Shown here piece by piece: positions 9,801 to 18,152 of a stretch of DNA of 60,481 nucleotides; position 1 is the stretch's first letter; each line of letters opens with the position of its first letter. Source of the stretch: Herbaspirillum sp. Sphag64. Lineage in GTDB: Bacteria; Pseudomonadota; Gammaproteobacteria; Burkholderiales; Burkholderiaceae_D. The position numbers and the translations under genes were made by a program. The notes under the pieces were generated by a model. The model made no database searches and was not told the DNA's origin. It was given only the letters and a program-made list of their open reading frames with translations. The DNA is taken from positions 1-60,481 of the forward strand of contig NZ_JACHYE010000017.1 of the NCBI RefSeq assembly GCF_014192645.1, written 5' to 3'.

Positions 9801-10296
9801 TGATCCGCGTTCACTGGCGGGTATTATCGTCGGCATTCGGGTGCAGATGACACAGCGCGGAAAACTGCTGATCGTGTCACTCGATGATGGCAGCGCAGTC
9901 GCTGACGTAACGGTCTATAACGAGTTGTTTGAGCCCAACAAGGCTTTATTCAAGGAAGACGAATTGTTGATTGTGCAGGGCAAGGTATCGGAAGACCGTT
10001 TCAGTGGTGGTTTGCGGATTTCCGCAGAGAAGGTGATGGATATCGGCGCCGCACGTATCCAATACGGTCAGCGTGTCGTGGTGTCCTTGTCCAGAGAGAT
10101 TGAGCCCTCGTATCTGCGCGATACCTTATCGACCTACCGTCAGGAGCAGGGCTTGCCGTTCGTGATGAAGTACGTCAAATCGGGAGTCGGTTGCGAGGTG
10201 GTCTTGGGGGATGCCTGGCGTGTGGTGCCAAGTGATGGACTTCAATTCGCGTTACGTGAATCGTTTGGGCAGGAAGCCGTTGTAGTGGAGTACTAA
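6838..10296 (+). CDS. dnaE: DNA polymerase III alpha subunit
   Basis: Replicative polymerase subunit of 1152 aa, the usual DnaE length. Domains in order: N-terminal PHP (FVHLRLHSEYSIVDG), palm with the catalytic acidic loop MPDFDIDFCQEGRDRVIQYV, thumb/fingers including VPVGPGRGSGAGSLVAY and LYRPGPMDLIPDF, helix-hairpin-helix region (GYGFNKSHAAAYALLSY), and a C-terminal OB fold (AGIIVGIRVQMTQRGKLLIVSLDDGSA). The ATG at 6838 directly starts the PHP homology. The O-antigen ligase gene begins two bases after the stop, so the two are probably cotranscribed. Confidence 0.98.
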   Translation: MTTPQFVHLRLHSEYSIVDGLVRIDDVVKAAAKDGQAALAVTDLGNLFGMVKFYKAARGKGVKPIAGCDVWISNDEDRDKPTRLLLLVKSHHGYLQLCDLLSKAWLTNLHRGRAEIRPEWLAQLRQEEGGNGLIALSGAQLGDVGVAIDNGNVAAAERCAQRWSEMFPGAFYLEIQRYQQHNMELQVRQTVALAARLQLPVVATHPIQFLSADEFIAHEARTCIAEGEILANARRVKRFNEQQNFKTQAEMAALFADLPGAIQNTIEIAKRCSLTLTLGKPQLPNFPTPDGMTIDDFLVAQTKLGLEDRLKHLYPDEARREKERPRYEARLKFENDTIIKMKFPGYFLIVADFIQWAKNNGVPVGPGRGSGAGSLVAYSLSITDLDPLEYNLLFERFLNPERVSMPDFDIDFCQEGRDRVIQYVKDRYGKEAVSQIATFGTMAAKGAVRDVGRVLDLGYNFCDGISKLIPFKPGKLVTLADAIEEEPLLKERLDNEEEVKQLMGLAQQVEGIARNIGMHAGGVLIAPGKLTDFCPLYTQGGDAGVVSQYDKDDVEAVGLVKFDFLGLTTLTILDRAVRYIKMLDPEMADFDLAKLPLNDRASYDLLTKAKTVAVFQLESRGMQGMLKDARPDRFEDIIALVALYRPGPMDLIPDFCKRKHGEKFDYPDPRTEGILSETYGIMVYQEQVMQMAQVVGGYSLGGADLLRRAMGKKKAEEMAQHRQIFREGAAKDGLSQEKADEIFDLMEKFAGYGFNKSHAAAYALLSYHTAYLKAHHPAAFMAANLSLAMDDTEKIKILVEDAVDICGLSLLPPDINLSDYRFIPVGEPGKKAVHIRYGLGAVKGSGQGAIEAIIAARKDGPFKDLFDFAKRVDKRQINRRTVDSLIRAGAFDCFSVDRAILQATVGLAWENAEQLDAAANQVSLFGGDDSDLEAPLEYVQVRPWTDKQRLTEEKTALGFYLSGHLFDAYEKEVRQFVRTKISNLEPGRDPRSLAGIIVGIRVQMTQRGKLLIVSLDDGSAVADVTVYNELFEPNKALFKEDELLIVQGKVSEDRFSGGLRISAEKVMDIGAARIQYGQRVVVSLSREIEPSYLRDTLSTYRQEQGLPFVMKYVKSGVGCEVVLGDAWRVVPSDGLQFALRESFGQEAVVVEY

Positions 10297-10298
10297 GA

Positions 10299-11594
10299 GT
10301 GAATAACAAGTTGAAAAATATGACGTTAAAAGAAGTACGTTCGCCGGTAAAGTGGATTGCAACATTATTGTTTTTATATCCACTGGTTGCGTTGACGGTG
10401 CATGACGCAGGTAATGGTATTTACTATATTCTGGCCTTGATTGCCCTGATTATGTTGATATTTTGCCGCCAGCAAAACGATTTCCAATTTTTGAATTTGC
10501 TTAAAGACTATTGGCCATTGCATTTAGCCTTTGCTTCGTCTGTCTTGGCTGTTTTTTTAAATCAGCTGTCGAGCGGCAATTTCGCATTCAAATATTACGA
10601 CCGAGGTTGGCGGCTTGCCCTGTTCCCACTTATTTTCTGGGTGGTTTTAATAGTTCCACCTGACCGTCTCCGGGTGTTGCGCTGGAGTTTCTTTGCTGCG
10701 ACCCTCATCGTAATGATCAAGGCATTTATTTTCACCCAGGGTGGTCAATTCAGGTTTGGAAATATAGGTTTTCTCTCAATTATTGCCTATTCCGATATCG
10801 CTATGTTAACGGGCGTCCTGAGCCTCTTGTCGCTTGTTGCCGAGACTCGTCAACGCAAGAGCGTCGTTTTTCTCATGGTCCTCGCATGTATTGCAGGCGC
10901 TTATACCAGTGTATTGACAGCAACCAGAGGAGGTTGGGTTGCTGCGCTATTATATTTGTTCTTCCTTCTGACTGTCTCTCCGATCACCTGGCGAAAAAAA
11001 ATTGGCTGGGTCGCTGGAGTATTTCTGGTGGTAATGGTGATGGTCTCATTTAATCAGCAGGCGCGGACTCGCCTCAATGGGACACAATCTGATTTGATCA
11101 GCTATTCAGAAGGAGAGGGGCGCGACACAGCAACTGGGATTCGTTTGCAGTTGTGGGGAGCTGCGCTGAAGCTTTTTTCGGAGCATCCTATATTCGGTAT
11201 TGGCCGTGAGAACTATGGGCCAAGTATCAAGGCAATGGCGGAGCGGAAAGAGGTGACGAAAGAATTAACGACGTTGGCACACTCCCATAACGAAATCTTT
11301 TTCAATATGGCCATCTCCGGCATATTTGGACTTCTTTCCACCTTGTCACTTTATATTGTCCCTGGTTATTACTTCGTGAGTGAGCTTAGGAGTAAGTCGT
11401 CGCAGGTCAGGGCTGCAGCGCAAGCTGGGTGTATTGTTGTGATTGGTTTTTTTGCTTTTGGGCTGACCGATCTAATGTTCTTCTGGACAGTTCTTTGTGG
11501 TTACTACGTGATCTTGATTTCAATTTTTTTGGCAATGATCATCAAAGCAGGAAAACAGGAAGAAACGGGAGGAGTAGTTTTTCCTCCCGCCTAA
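10299..11594 (+). CDS. O-antigen ligase family protein (WaaL/Wzy_C type)
   Basis: Polytopic inner-membrane protein of 431 aa with about ten hydrophobic segments and the periplasmic loop typical of the Wzy_C domain: ATRGGWVAALLYL before the loop and LAHSHNEIFFNMAISGIFGLL after it, with the conserved His. Such proteins ligate O-antigen to lipid A-core or polymerise O-units. The GTG at 10299 has a GGAG at 10287-10290 inside the dnaE end, better than the ATG at 10320. Neighbouring msbA and three glycosyltransferases support a lipopolysaccharide role. Ligase versus polymerase is not settled. The codon mix is AT-richer than dnaE, as is common for surface-polysaccharide genes. Confidence 0.85.
   Translation: MNNKLKNMTLKEVRSPVKWIATLLFLYPLVALTVHDAGNGIYYILALIALIMLIFCRQQNDFQFLNLLKDYWPLHLAFASSVLAVFLNQLSSGNFAFKYYDRGWRLALFPLIFWVVLIVPPDRLRVLRWSFFAATLIVMIKAFIFTQGGQFRFGNIGFLSIIAYSDIAMLTGVLSLLSLVAETRQRKSVVFLMVLACIAGAYTSVLTATRGGWVAALLYLFFLLTVSPITWRKKIGWVAGVFLVVMVMVSFNQQARTRLNGTQSDLISYSEGEGRDTATGIRLQLWGAALKLFSEHPIFGIGRENYGPSIKAMAERKEVTKELTTLAHSHNEIFFNMAISGIFGLLSTLSLYIVPGYYFVSELRSKSSQVRAAAQAGCIVVIGFFAFGLTDLMFFWTVLCGYYVILISIFLAMIIKAGKQEETGGVVFPPA
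11566..11589. terminator. Hairpin at the convergent ligase/GT9 ends
   Basis: Eight-base stem CGGGAGGA / TCCTCCCG with an 8-nt loop inside the last codons of the ligase gene. The T run sits in the loop rather than after the stem, so it is a poor canonical terminator, but it is the only stem between the convergent genes. Confidence 0.35.
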
Positions 11595-11600
11595 TTTGAG

Positions 11601-12635
11601 TCAGTTTGATATTGATTTGTCTTTTATCCATGCAGAGACAGTCTTGTGTACGGCCTCAGGAGTGATGCGTTGCATGCAAGCACAGCTTGGGGTTTCAATT
11701 TTCCTGCAGCCAGGGCAGCCGTCCTCAATCCACAAATTTTCTGCTCTGGTGCCAAGTGCTGCCCATCTTCCTGGATGCATCGGTCGCGTTGGTGGAAACA
11801 GCCCTAGTGTGCGTTGTCCGATCGCCGCAGACACATGTAGCGGACCAGTTCCACTTGCGATGAGTCCATCTGCTTGATGGATGAAAGCGGTAAGTTGCGC
11901 CAGTGATTGAGTGCCACAGACATTGGTGACGTTCGGGAGACTAAGTAATTCTTGCGCGTTCTCCTCCAGCCATTTTCCTTCCTTAGCGCTACCGGTCAAC
12001 CACATGTGTGTTCCAGGCTGCGCGATTAGCAATTGTGCCAATTGCTGGTAATGTCCGATCGGCCATTCCCGGCCATGGCCGTTTGATTTGGTATGGCATA
12101 CCAGATTGAATGCATAGGATGAAAACTGCTGATTTATATCACTGTCGACCGGGATGTTGAAATGGTACAGAGATGGAATTTCCGAGCGATCCGGAATGGC
12201 GGTAATACCATAGGGACGCAGAAAGTTGAAGTTGATCTGTGCTTCATGATCATCAGACAATCCTTTGCTAAATCGTACTCGGCGATTGCAGTAAAACAAC
12301 AGATACAGTTTCTGCCTGGCGTTACCAATACGATGCTTTATCCGTGCCGAGAATGAGGACTTGGTCAGTGCTCTATCCGGTTGCGCCACAATGACTGTAT
12401 CAATGTCTGACTGTTTAAGAAAATCTTTTACAGAGCCAGTAATGCTTTCCAGCTCGATAACCTCATCGACATCGGTGCAATAGCGTACGACCGGTGCTGC
12501 ATAGGCTCGGCACAAAACACTAATTTTTGTCTGTGGGAAGATTTGCTTCAGCTTGGCAATCATGGGCAAAGTCAAGATAACGTCGCCGATATTATCTGTT
12601 CTGTAGACGAGAATATGTGAACTTTGAATTTGCAT
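11601..12635 (-). CDS. Glycosyltransferase family 9 (heptosyltransferase-like)
   Basis: GT-B fold enzyme of 344 aa expected to add heptose or a related sugar to the lipopolysaccharide core at the inner face of the membrane. The N-terminus HILVYRTDNIGDVILTLPMIAKL is the family's first Rossmann strand with its conserved Asp. The C-terminal part has the donor-site segment GLIASGTGPLHVSAAIGQRTLGLFPP and a cysteine-rich end (DGCPGCRKIETPSCACMQ) common in GT9. The reading frame stays open to 12884 but overlaps the GT8 gene, so the ATG at 12635 (MQIQSSHILVY), in the gap after GT8, is chosen. It is last in the msbA-GT9-GT8-GT9 operon. Confidence 0.85.
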   Translation of the reverse strand: MQIQSSHILVYRTDNIGDVILTLPMIAKLKQIFPQTKISVLCRAYAAPVVRYCTDVDEVIELESITGSVKDFLKQSDIDTVIVAQPDRALTKSSFSARIKHRIGNARQKLYLLFYCNRRVRFSKGLSDDHEAQINFNFLRPYGITAIPDRSEIPSLYHFNIPVDSDINQQFSSYAFNLVCHTKSNGHGREWPIGHYQQLAQLLIAQPGTHMWLTGSAKEGKWLEENAQELLSLPNVTNVCGTQSLAQLTAFIHQADGLIASGTGPLHVSAAIGQRTLGLFPPTRPMHPGRWAALGTRAENLWIEDGCPGCRKIETPSCACMQRITPEAVHKTVSAWIKDKSISN

Positions 12636-12679
12636 ATAGTTGAACTTTGAAGCTGAATCTTGACGACGTTGTAGGAAGT

Positions 12680-13717
12680 CTATTTCGCATGCCGCTTGCG
12701 CAAATACCGGATATACCATTTCAAACTTTCCAATGGTCGCCCCTGGCGGAACATGAAGCGGGAATGCATGCGCATTTCTTTGGTATTGATCGGTAGCGGG
12801 TCGAGCGGCATGTCGCCCCACGGGGACTTGGCCAGATAGCTGCGGAAGAGGTTGCGAGCATCGTGCCCGCTCCATTCGGTCCAAGGCTTCACTGAGCCCG
12901 CAAAGTGCACGAACACAGCCTTGCCGACTGGGCGCATCGCAAATTTGCTGACGTTGAGGTCGTGAATCAGGTCGTACAAATAATTGAAGCGCGGGGAAAT
13001 ATAGCGTGCCTTGCCATTGAAGACAATGTTGAGCGCATCCTGGTCACTGAAACGCATGTCACCCTTGCTGTTGAGCAGTACTTCCATGGTCTGCTCGGTC
13101 ATGCCGTTCGCAATCCACTTCTCGACATTGATGAACAGCACGCCACTGTTGAAATACTCTTCGTGCTTCAGGCCCAACGCTGCAATCCGGCGTTGTCGTG
13201 TCACAGGGGCATCTGGCACTACCACCGCGATATCGGCACTGATATCCATGTCTACTAATTCATCAACGGCGCTAAAACACAGGATGTCAGCGTCCAGATA
13301 CAGCACACGATCAGTTTGTTCGCGCACCAGACTGGGAATCATCAGGCGCGAGAAAATGGCCAACGAGTAGTGCGTGTGACCGAGCAGATGCGAAAACTGG
13401 CTGAAGATCGACATGTCTACCAGGTGCAACTGGGTGCTGACCGGGTACATCTGTTCCAGCTGCTTGAGTCGCCGCTGATGCTCCTTTGAGACTTCGAACG
13501 CCAGGACGTGGAACGTGAAATGCTGGCCCGGGTTGTTGGCAATAATGGAGGCAATGGTACCGCCCATGGCGCGGAAGTAATGGTTATCCACACAAAAGGC
13601 AATATGAAACGAGGCTTTGCCATTACTGCCATTACTGCCATTACTGCCATTGTTGTCACGAAGCGGAGATTGCATCGTGGGTATAACCGAGTTGTCTTGC
13701 GCTTGAGGCTGGCTCAT
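12680..13717 (-). CDS. Glycosyltransferase family 8 (LPS core glycosyltransferase)
   Basis: GT-A fold retaining transferase of 345 aa, like the LPS 1,2- or 1,3-glucosyl/galactosyltransferases. It shows FHIAFCVDNHYFRAMGGTIASI at the start of the fold, the metal-binding DxD in RVLYLDADILC, YFNSGVLFINVEKW, SDQDALNIVF, and VHFAGSVKPW near the end. Before the domain is an odd Asn-Gly-Ser repeat (three tandem copies, residues about 22-33) encoded by a 9-bp DNA repeat. It overlaps the upstream GT9 stop by 4 bp, so it is translationally coupled. The acceptor sugar is unknown. Confidence 0.88.
   Translation of the reverse strand: MSQPQAQDNSVIPTMQSPLRDNNGSNGSNGSNGKASFHIAFCVDNHYFRAMGGTIASIIANNPGQHFTFHVLAFEVSKEHQRRLKQLEQMYPVSTQLHLVDMSIFSQFSHLLGHTHYSLAIFSRLMIPSLVREQTDRVLYLDADILCFSAVDELVDMDISADIAVVVPDAPVTRQRRIAALGLKHEEYFNSGVLFINVEKWIANGMTEQTMEVLLNSKGDMRFSDQDALNIVFNGKARYISPRFNYLYDLIHDLNVSKFAMRPVGKAVFVHFAGSVKPWTEWSGHDARNLFRSYLAKSPWGDMPLDPLPINTKEMRMHSRFMFRQGRPLESLKWYIRYLRKRHAK
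13618..13653 (-). repeat. 9-bp tandem repeat inside the GT8 gene
   Basis: Three exact copies of TGCCATTAC and a fourth diverged copy on the plus strand, encoding Asn-Gly-Ser repeats near the GT8 N-terminus. Copy changes keep the frame. Confidence 0.85.
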
Positions 13718-14829
13718 GGAATCACTTTCAGAACTTGTTCAACAGCGACTGCTTTGACCCAGTCGCGACGACGTGCTGCAGTAATAACGATGCTATTGCT
13801 GTGATCGAAGGGTACCCACTCCGGGTTCTTTTGGCGCATCAGGGCGATGACTGGTACATGCACCGCGTTGGCTAGGTGCATGACGGCAGTTTCTACCGAA
13901 ATGATCAGGTCGCATTGCGCCAGGATAGCTGGCAATTGAAAGAAATTTTCTTCGGCGCTGAAGAGTTCTGTGCGCTGCAATTGGCGCGCACCAATGACAC
14001 TACGCGCATGCGCCAGTTCCTGCGGTACGGCATTGACGATAAAGGTACTGTCGCGCCATTGTGGACGATGCTGCAGCTCGACAATCAATTCTGCTACCTG
14101 CTCCAGGGTCCAGCAGCGCTTTTTTGTCTTGGCATACGGATTGATGAAGACCAGTTTGCCATTGTCACGTGGTTGCAGCCCCTGTACGCCCCACGATGCC
14201 AGTTTTTCAGAAGCGTACTGGTTCCATTGTGCAGGAATGTCGACGAACGGAAATCGTTCGCCTGGCATCAGTTGCAAGCCGCTGAGCTGGGAAAACCAGT
14301 CGGCGTAGACATCCGTGATATGGGCTTGTTTGTCACGTTGCGCAGCGAACGGGGCGAAGCTGGCATTCAGTTTGCGGTAGGCCAGCAGATGATGCAGGGT
14401 CAATAGTTTGACACGACCGCGCATGCCGATCACCAGTCCATCGGGACTGATACTGCGTGCCAGCTCTGCATAGAGATGCGGCCGCAGTGTTGCCAGTGAC
14501 ACTACAATCGGATACTGCTCCTGTTGCGCTTCGCGGATCGACTCCTCATACAGTGCGGGACTGTAGGTGCGACGATAGATTTTGTGGAAGAAGGGGCAAG
14601 CCTCGACCCAGTCATACAGTGCGTATTTCTGCAGATGCCCCCACTGTGTTGTGTCGCTCGTGCGGCGGACCTCATCGACCCAGAGATGCACTTCCAGGTG
14701 TGGATTTGCGCGAGCGAACGCCTGAAAAAAATTCTGCAGATAAGTGAAGTCGCCCAGTGCGAGGTGGGCGATGAACAAGATCTTGTTGGATTTCTTGAGC
14801 AGCTCGGCAGGAATGAGTGTCTGTGGCAT
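13714..14829 (-). CDS. Glycosyltransferase family 9 (second heptosyltransferase-like)
   Basis: 371-aa GT-B enzyme. NKILFIAHLALGDFTYLQNFFQAF is the N-terminal nucleotide-fold motif, with LGD in place of the usual IGD. The donor site is CDLIISVETAVMHLANAVHVPVIALM. Although the frame is open to 15003, that part overlaps msbA; the ATG at 14829 (MPQTLIPAELL) lies 13 bp after the msbA stop. It is the second gene of the msbA operon and overlaps GT8 by 4 bp. It shares little beyond fold motifs with the other GT9 in the cluster, so the two probably add different sugars. Confidence 0.85.
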   Translation of the reverse strand: MPQTLIPAELLKKSNKILFIAHLALGDFTYLQNFFQAFARANPHLEVHLWVDEVRRTSDTTQWGHLQKYALYDWVEACPFFHKIYRRTYSPALYEESIREAQQEQYPIVVSLATLRPHLYAELARSISPDGLVIGMRGRVKLLTLHHLLAYRKLNASFAPFAAQRDKQAHITDVYADWFSQLSGLQLMPGERFPFVDIPAQWNQYASEKLASWGVQGLQPRDNGKLVFINPYAKTKKRCWTLEQVAELIVELQHRPQWRDSTFIVNAVPQELAHARSVIGARQLQRTELFSAEENFFQLPAILAQCDLIISVETAVMHLANAVHVPVIALMRQKNPEWVPFDHSNSIVITAARRRDWVKAVAVEQVLKVIP

Positions 14830-14842
14830 GAGTGAATCCGGG

Positions 14843-16579
14843 TCAGGCAGCTTGTTGTGAGAATTGCAGGCGATACAGATTGGCGTAAGTTCCTTCATTG
14901 GCCAGTAGCGCCTGATGACTGCCGACTTCGACGATCTGTCCGTGCGCCAGCACGACAATCCGGTCAGCGCGTTCAATGGTCGAGAGACGATGTGCAATGA
15001 CAAACGTGGTCCGACCCTCCATCAGACGGTCCAGTGCTGCCTGTACTGCACGCTCAGACTCCGTATCCAGCGCTGAGGTGGCTTCATCCAGAATCAGGAT
15101 CGGCGCATCCTTGTAGATCGCACGCGCAATGGCGACCCGCTGACGCTGACCACCCGAGAGGCGCGAACCGTTGTCGCCAATTCGGGTTTGCAGACCCTCT
15201 GGCATTCCCTCCACAACATCGTTGAGATGCGCGGCTTCGACTGCTGCGGCTATCCGAAGTGGGTCAGGTGTCGCATCACCATAGGCAATATTGGCAGCAA
15301 GCGTATCGTCAAACAGAACGGTATTCTGGTTCACCATCGCAATTTGCTGCCGCAGACTGATCAGAGAAATGGATTCAATCGGCGCATCATCGAGCAGAAT
15401 TTCACCACCTGTGGCGGAATAGAAGCCAGGAATCAGGCTTACCAATGTCGATTTGCCGCCTCCCGACATGCCCACGAAGGCAATCGTCTCGCCCGGCTGC
15501 ACACTGAGGTTGATGCCCTTGAGGGCAAGCTGCTCATGACCTGGATAGGAGAAATCCACATTCACCAGTTGCAGACGTCCAGTGCTACGCGCCGCCAGGG
15601 GCTTGCCACCACTTCGTTCAGTATCCTTGTCGATCAGTTTGTAGACTTCTTCGGCAGCCGCCATGCCGCGTTGCAGGGGACCGTTGATTTCCGCCAATTG
15701 CTTCAGCGGTGCCAGCAACATCAGCATGGCAGTCAGAAACGAGACGAAGCCACCGACGGTAATCTGGCCATTGCCGGATTCAACCAGCGCCAGCACAATC
15801 ACCGCTGCCACGGCAATAGCGGTCATCAATTGGGTGATCGGCACCGTTGCAGAAAAGGCAGTCGTCATACGCATGGTGTAGCGACGCAGATTTTCTGCAC
15901 GCTCATGGAAACGATTTTTTTCGTAGTGCTGGCCACCGAAAATCTTGATCACTTGCTGGGCACGGGTGGTCTCCTCAATCAGTTGGGTCATCTCGGCATT
16001 GACGGCCAGCGAGTCGCGGTTGAGTTTTTTCAGGCGCTTGCCGGTCATGCGTACCACCACCGTCACCAATGGCAACAGAATCAACGTAACGATCGTCAGT
16101 TTCCAGTTCAGGTACAACAGCCATCCCAGCAGGCCGATCACCGTCAGTAGCGAGCGGATGATCGAGGTAAATACCTTGGTCACCATATCGATAATCTGCT
16201 GCACTTCAAACATGATCGAATTGATCACTTTGCCCACGGTATTGGTGGCGTAGAAATTGACTGGCAGATCGATCATGCGGGCAAACATCTGCCGGCGTAG
16301 TTCGTTGAGCACACGGGTCGAAACCCAGGTCATCATGTAAGAACTGGTGAAAGTAGCGATGCCGCGGATGAAGAAGATTCCGATCACTGCCGCCGGAACC
16401 AGCCACAATGAAAAGGTAGGCTTACCCACAAAACCCTTGTCCAGCAATACCTGGAAAATGTACGGCACAACCGGTTCGGTCGCTGCGGTAACGATCATCG
16501 CGAGAAACGCCAGTGCCAGGCGTTGTTTATAGGGCCAGTGCAGGCTCGCAAGCCTCTTCATATTGGACGGCAAAAACAT
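14843..16579 (-). CDS. msbA: Lipid A export ABC transporter, MsbA
   Basis: Half-size ABC exporter of 578 aa that flips lipid A-core across the inner membrane. Six transmembrane helices occupy about residues 20-300. The nucleotide-binding domain has Walker A GMSGGGKST (370-378), signature LSGGQ (474-478), Walker B ILILDEA (494-500) and the H-loop IAHRLST. It heads a minus-strand operon with three glycosyltransferases, consistent with core assembly and export. Length and the N-terminal lipid-exporter segment match MsbA; other half-exporters of drugs are less likely in this setting. Confidence 0.9.
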   Translation of the reverse strand: MFLPSNMKRLASLHWPYKQRLALAFLAMIVTAATEPVVPYIFQVLLDKGFVGKPTFSLWLVPAAVIGIFFIRGIATFTSSYMMTWVSTRVLNELRRQMFARMIDLPVNFYATNTVGKVINSIMFEVQQIIDMVTKVFTSIIRSLLTVIGLLGWLLYLNWKLTIVTLILLPLVTVVVRMTGKRLKKLNRDSLAVNAEMTQLIEETTRAQQVIKIFGGQHYEKNRFHERAENLRRYTMRMTTAFSATVPITQLMTAIAVAAVIVLALVESGNGQITVGGFVSFLTAMLMLLAPLKQLAEINGPLQRGMAAAEEVYKLIDKDTERSGGKPLAARSTGRLQLVNVDFSYPGHEQLALKGINLSVQPGETIAFVGMSGGGKSTLVSLIPGFYSATGGEILLDDAPIESISLISLRQQIAMVNQNTVLFDDTLAANIAYGDATPDPLRIAAAVEAAHLNDVVEGMPEGLQTRIGDNGSRLSGGQRQRVAIARAIYKDAPILILDEATSALDTESERAVQAALDRLMEGRTTFVIAHRLSTIERADRIVVLAHGQIVEVGSHQALLANEGTYANLYRLQFSQQAA

Positions 16580-16784
16580 GTTCTTCCTTACTTAATACGG
16601 CAAATGGATTGGCACCATGAAGCTGGTCTCCCGTGCTGCAGCGACAATGTCAAATAAACCGGTCATTGTAATGCAAGGGCATGGCGAAATGACGGTTTGA
16701 CACCCGCAAAGAAGCCGCGAAGTCTTGGTTGATTTGAGAAGTATTTCCAATATGAAACATTGTCGTAAGCCGGTCTCGACGTGT

Positions 16785-18152
16785 TCAACGTGACATCGGT
16801 GGAAAGCGCACCATAAACAGCGTTCCTGGCTGGCCACCGCCGGAAATCAGCTTGATCTGTGCATCGTGATCATTGGCGATATCACGCACAATCGAGAGCC
16901 CCAGACCACTGCCATGAACTTTGTTGCTCACGCGGTAGAAACGATTGAAGACCAGTTCCTGATCGGTCAGCGCGATACCTGGTCCCGAGTCTTCCACTGA
17001 CAATACGCCCATGCCATCACCGGGATCGGTGTAGCAACGCACCGTTACTGCAGCGCCAACATGCGAGTAGCGAATCGCATTGTCGATCAGATTGTCGATC
17101 ATGTCGCCGAGCAGGTAAGGATCTCCCTTGATCAGGGTGGGTTCCAGATCAAAGCCAAGGTCAATGTTTTTCTTGTCGGCTTCCGTGACGAAATGTTGAA
17201 TCGAGGACTCTACCAGTTTGGCCAGATCCAACGGCACCAGCTGTTTTTTCTCAAAGCGACTTGGTTCGGCCCGTGCCAGTGCCAGCAACTGATTGGTCTG
17301 ACGGATCATCTTCTGAGTCGACGACATCATCAGCTTGGTGGAGTGCGCCATTTCGCGATCTTCCTGGACTTTGGGCTGCAGCCATTCAAGCTGCAGCTTG
17401 ATCCCAGCCAGCGGAGTGCGTAGCTGATGCGCGACGTCAGCCAGGAAATTGCGCTGGCCGGCCGCGCTCTCGCGGACCTTGTCCAGCAGACTGTTGAGAG
17501 CATTGCTGACGGGTTGCAGTTCAAGCGGCTGATGGCGGTTTTCGATGATCGAAAAATCATTGTGGTCACGTTGTCCCAGATCCGACTGCATACGTTTGAG
17601 TGGCAGCAGACCGCGTGTTACCGCGATCCACATGATGCCGATCAGGATCAGTGTAAGCAGGATTTCCAGCGCCACGAGAGAACTCAGAATCAGATTGCGG
17701 ATGTGTTCACGCTTGCGCAGTGTTTCGGCAGCACCAATGAAGACAGGGGTATCGCCGATCTGGGTGCGAATGGTGGTAATGCGGATCGGCTCACCGCGCA
17801 TGAAGCCGTCGTAGGCAACCGGTTCGTTGATTTCTGCACTTGGATTGAGCGCCGGAAAATCATGATCTCCGGCGATTGGTTTACCTGACGCTGTCCGCAC
17901 CACGAAGAACATGGAATCAAAATGGTCCACCCGCAGAACCTGTTCAGCCTCGGTTGACAGATCGACCTGTAGCTGGCCATCGACTTCGCGGATACGCGGT
18001 ATCAGTGCCCACATACCATCGGCCAGGCTCTGGTCAAAGGCGGTTTGTGCGGGAACCCAGGCCAGGCCATAGGTCAGGCCAGCACCGATCAGGTTGGTCA
18101 GGACCAGTGGCGCGATCAGCCACTTCAACAATGTTACTCGGATGCTATGCAT
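16785..18152 (-). CDS. Sensor histidine kinase, TctE/QseC type
   Basis: Membrane sensor kinase of 455 aa. A first transmembrane helix (about 10-30) is followed by a periplasmic domain resembling the two-component sensor N-terminal domain of TctE (VPAQTAFDQSLADGMWALIPRI...), a second helix near 155-178, HAMP-like region, the H box FLADVAHQLRTPLAGIK, N box LIDNAIRYSH, and G boxes EDSGPGIAL and GSGLGLSIVRDIA. The ATG at 18152 (MHSIRVTL) gives an 8-bp overlap with the regulator; an in-frame codon at 18197 would overlap 53 bp and is less likely. It probably controls the divergent RND pump. The stimulus (metal, carboxylate or other) is unknown. Confidence 0.88.
   Translation of the reverse strand: MHSIRVTLLKWLIAPLVLTNLIGAGLTYGLAWVPAQTAFDQSLADGMWALIPRIREVDGQLQVDLSTEAEQVLRVDHFDSMFFVVRTASGKPIAGDHDFPALNPSAEINEPVAYDGFMRGEPIRITTIRTQIGDTPVFIGAAETLRKREHIRNLILSSLVALEILLTLILIGIMWIAVTRGLLPLKRMQSDLGQRDHNDFSIIENRHQPLELQPVSNALNSLLDKVRESAAGQRNFLADVAHQLRTPLAGIKLQLEWLQPKVQEDREMAHSTKLMMSSTQKMIRQTNQLLALARAEPSRFEKKQLVPLDLAKLVESSIQHFVTEADKKNIDLGFDLEPTLIKGDPYLLGDMIDNLIDNAIRYSHVGAAVTVRCYTDPGDGMGVLSVEDSGPGIALTDQELVFNRFYRVSNKVHGSGLGLSIVRDIANDHDAQIKLISGGGQPGTLFMVRFPPMSR

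Noticed and set aside
12636..12884. N-terminal extension of the distal GT9 gene
   Set aside because: It overlaps the GT8 gene and shows no GT9 homology; the ATG at 12635 starts the Rossmann strand.
13618..13653. Phase-variation switch by frame change in the GT8 gene
   Set aside because: The repeat unit is 9 bp, so gain or loss keeps the frame; only linker length could vary.
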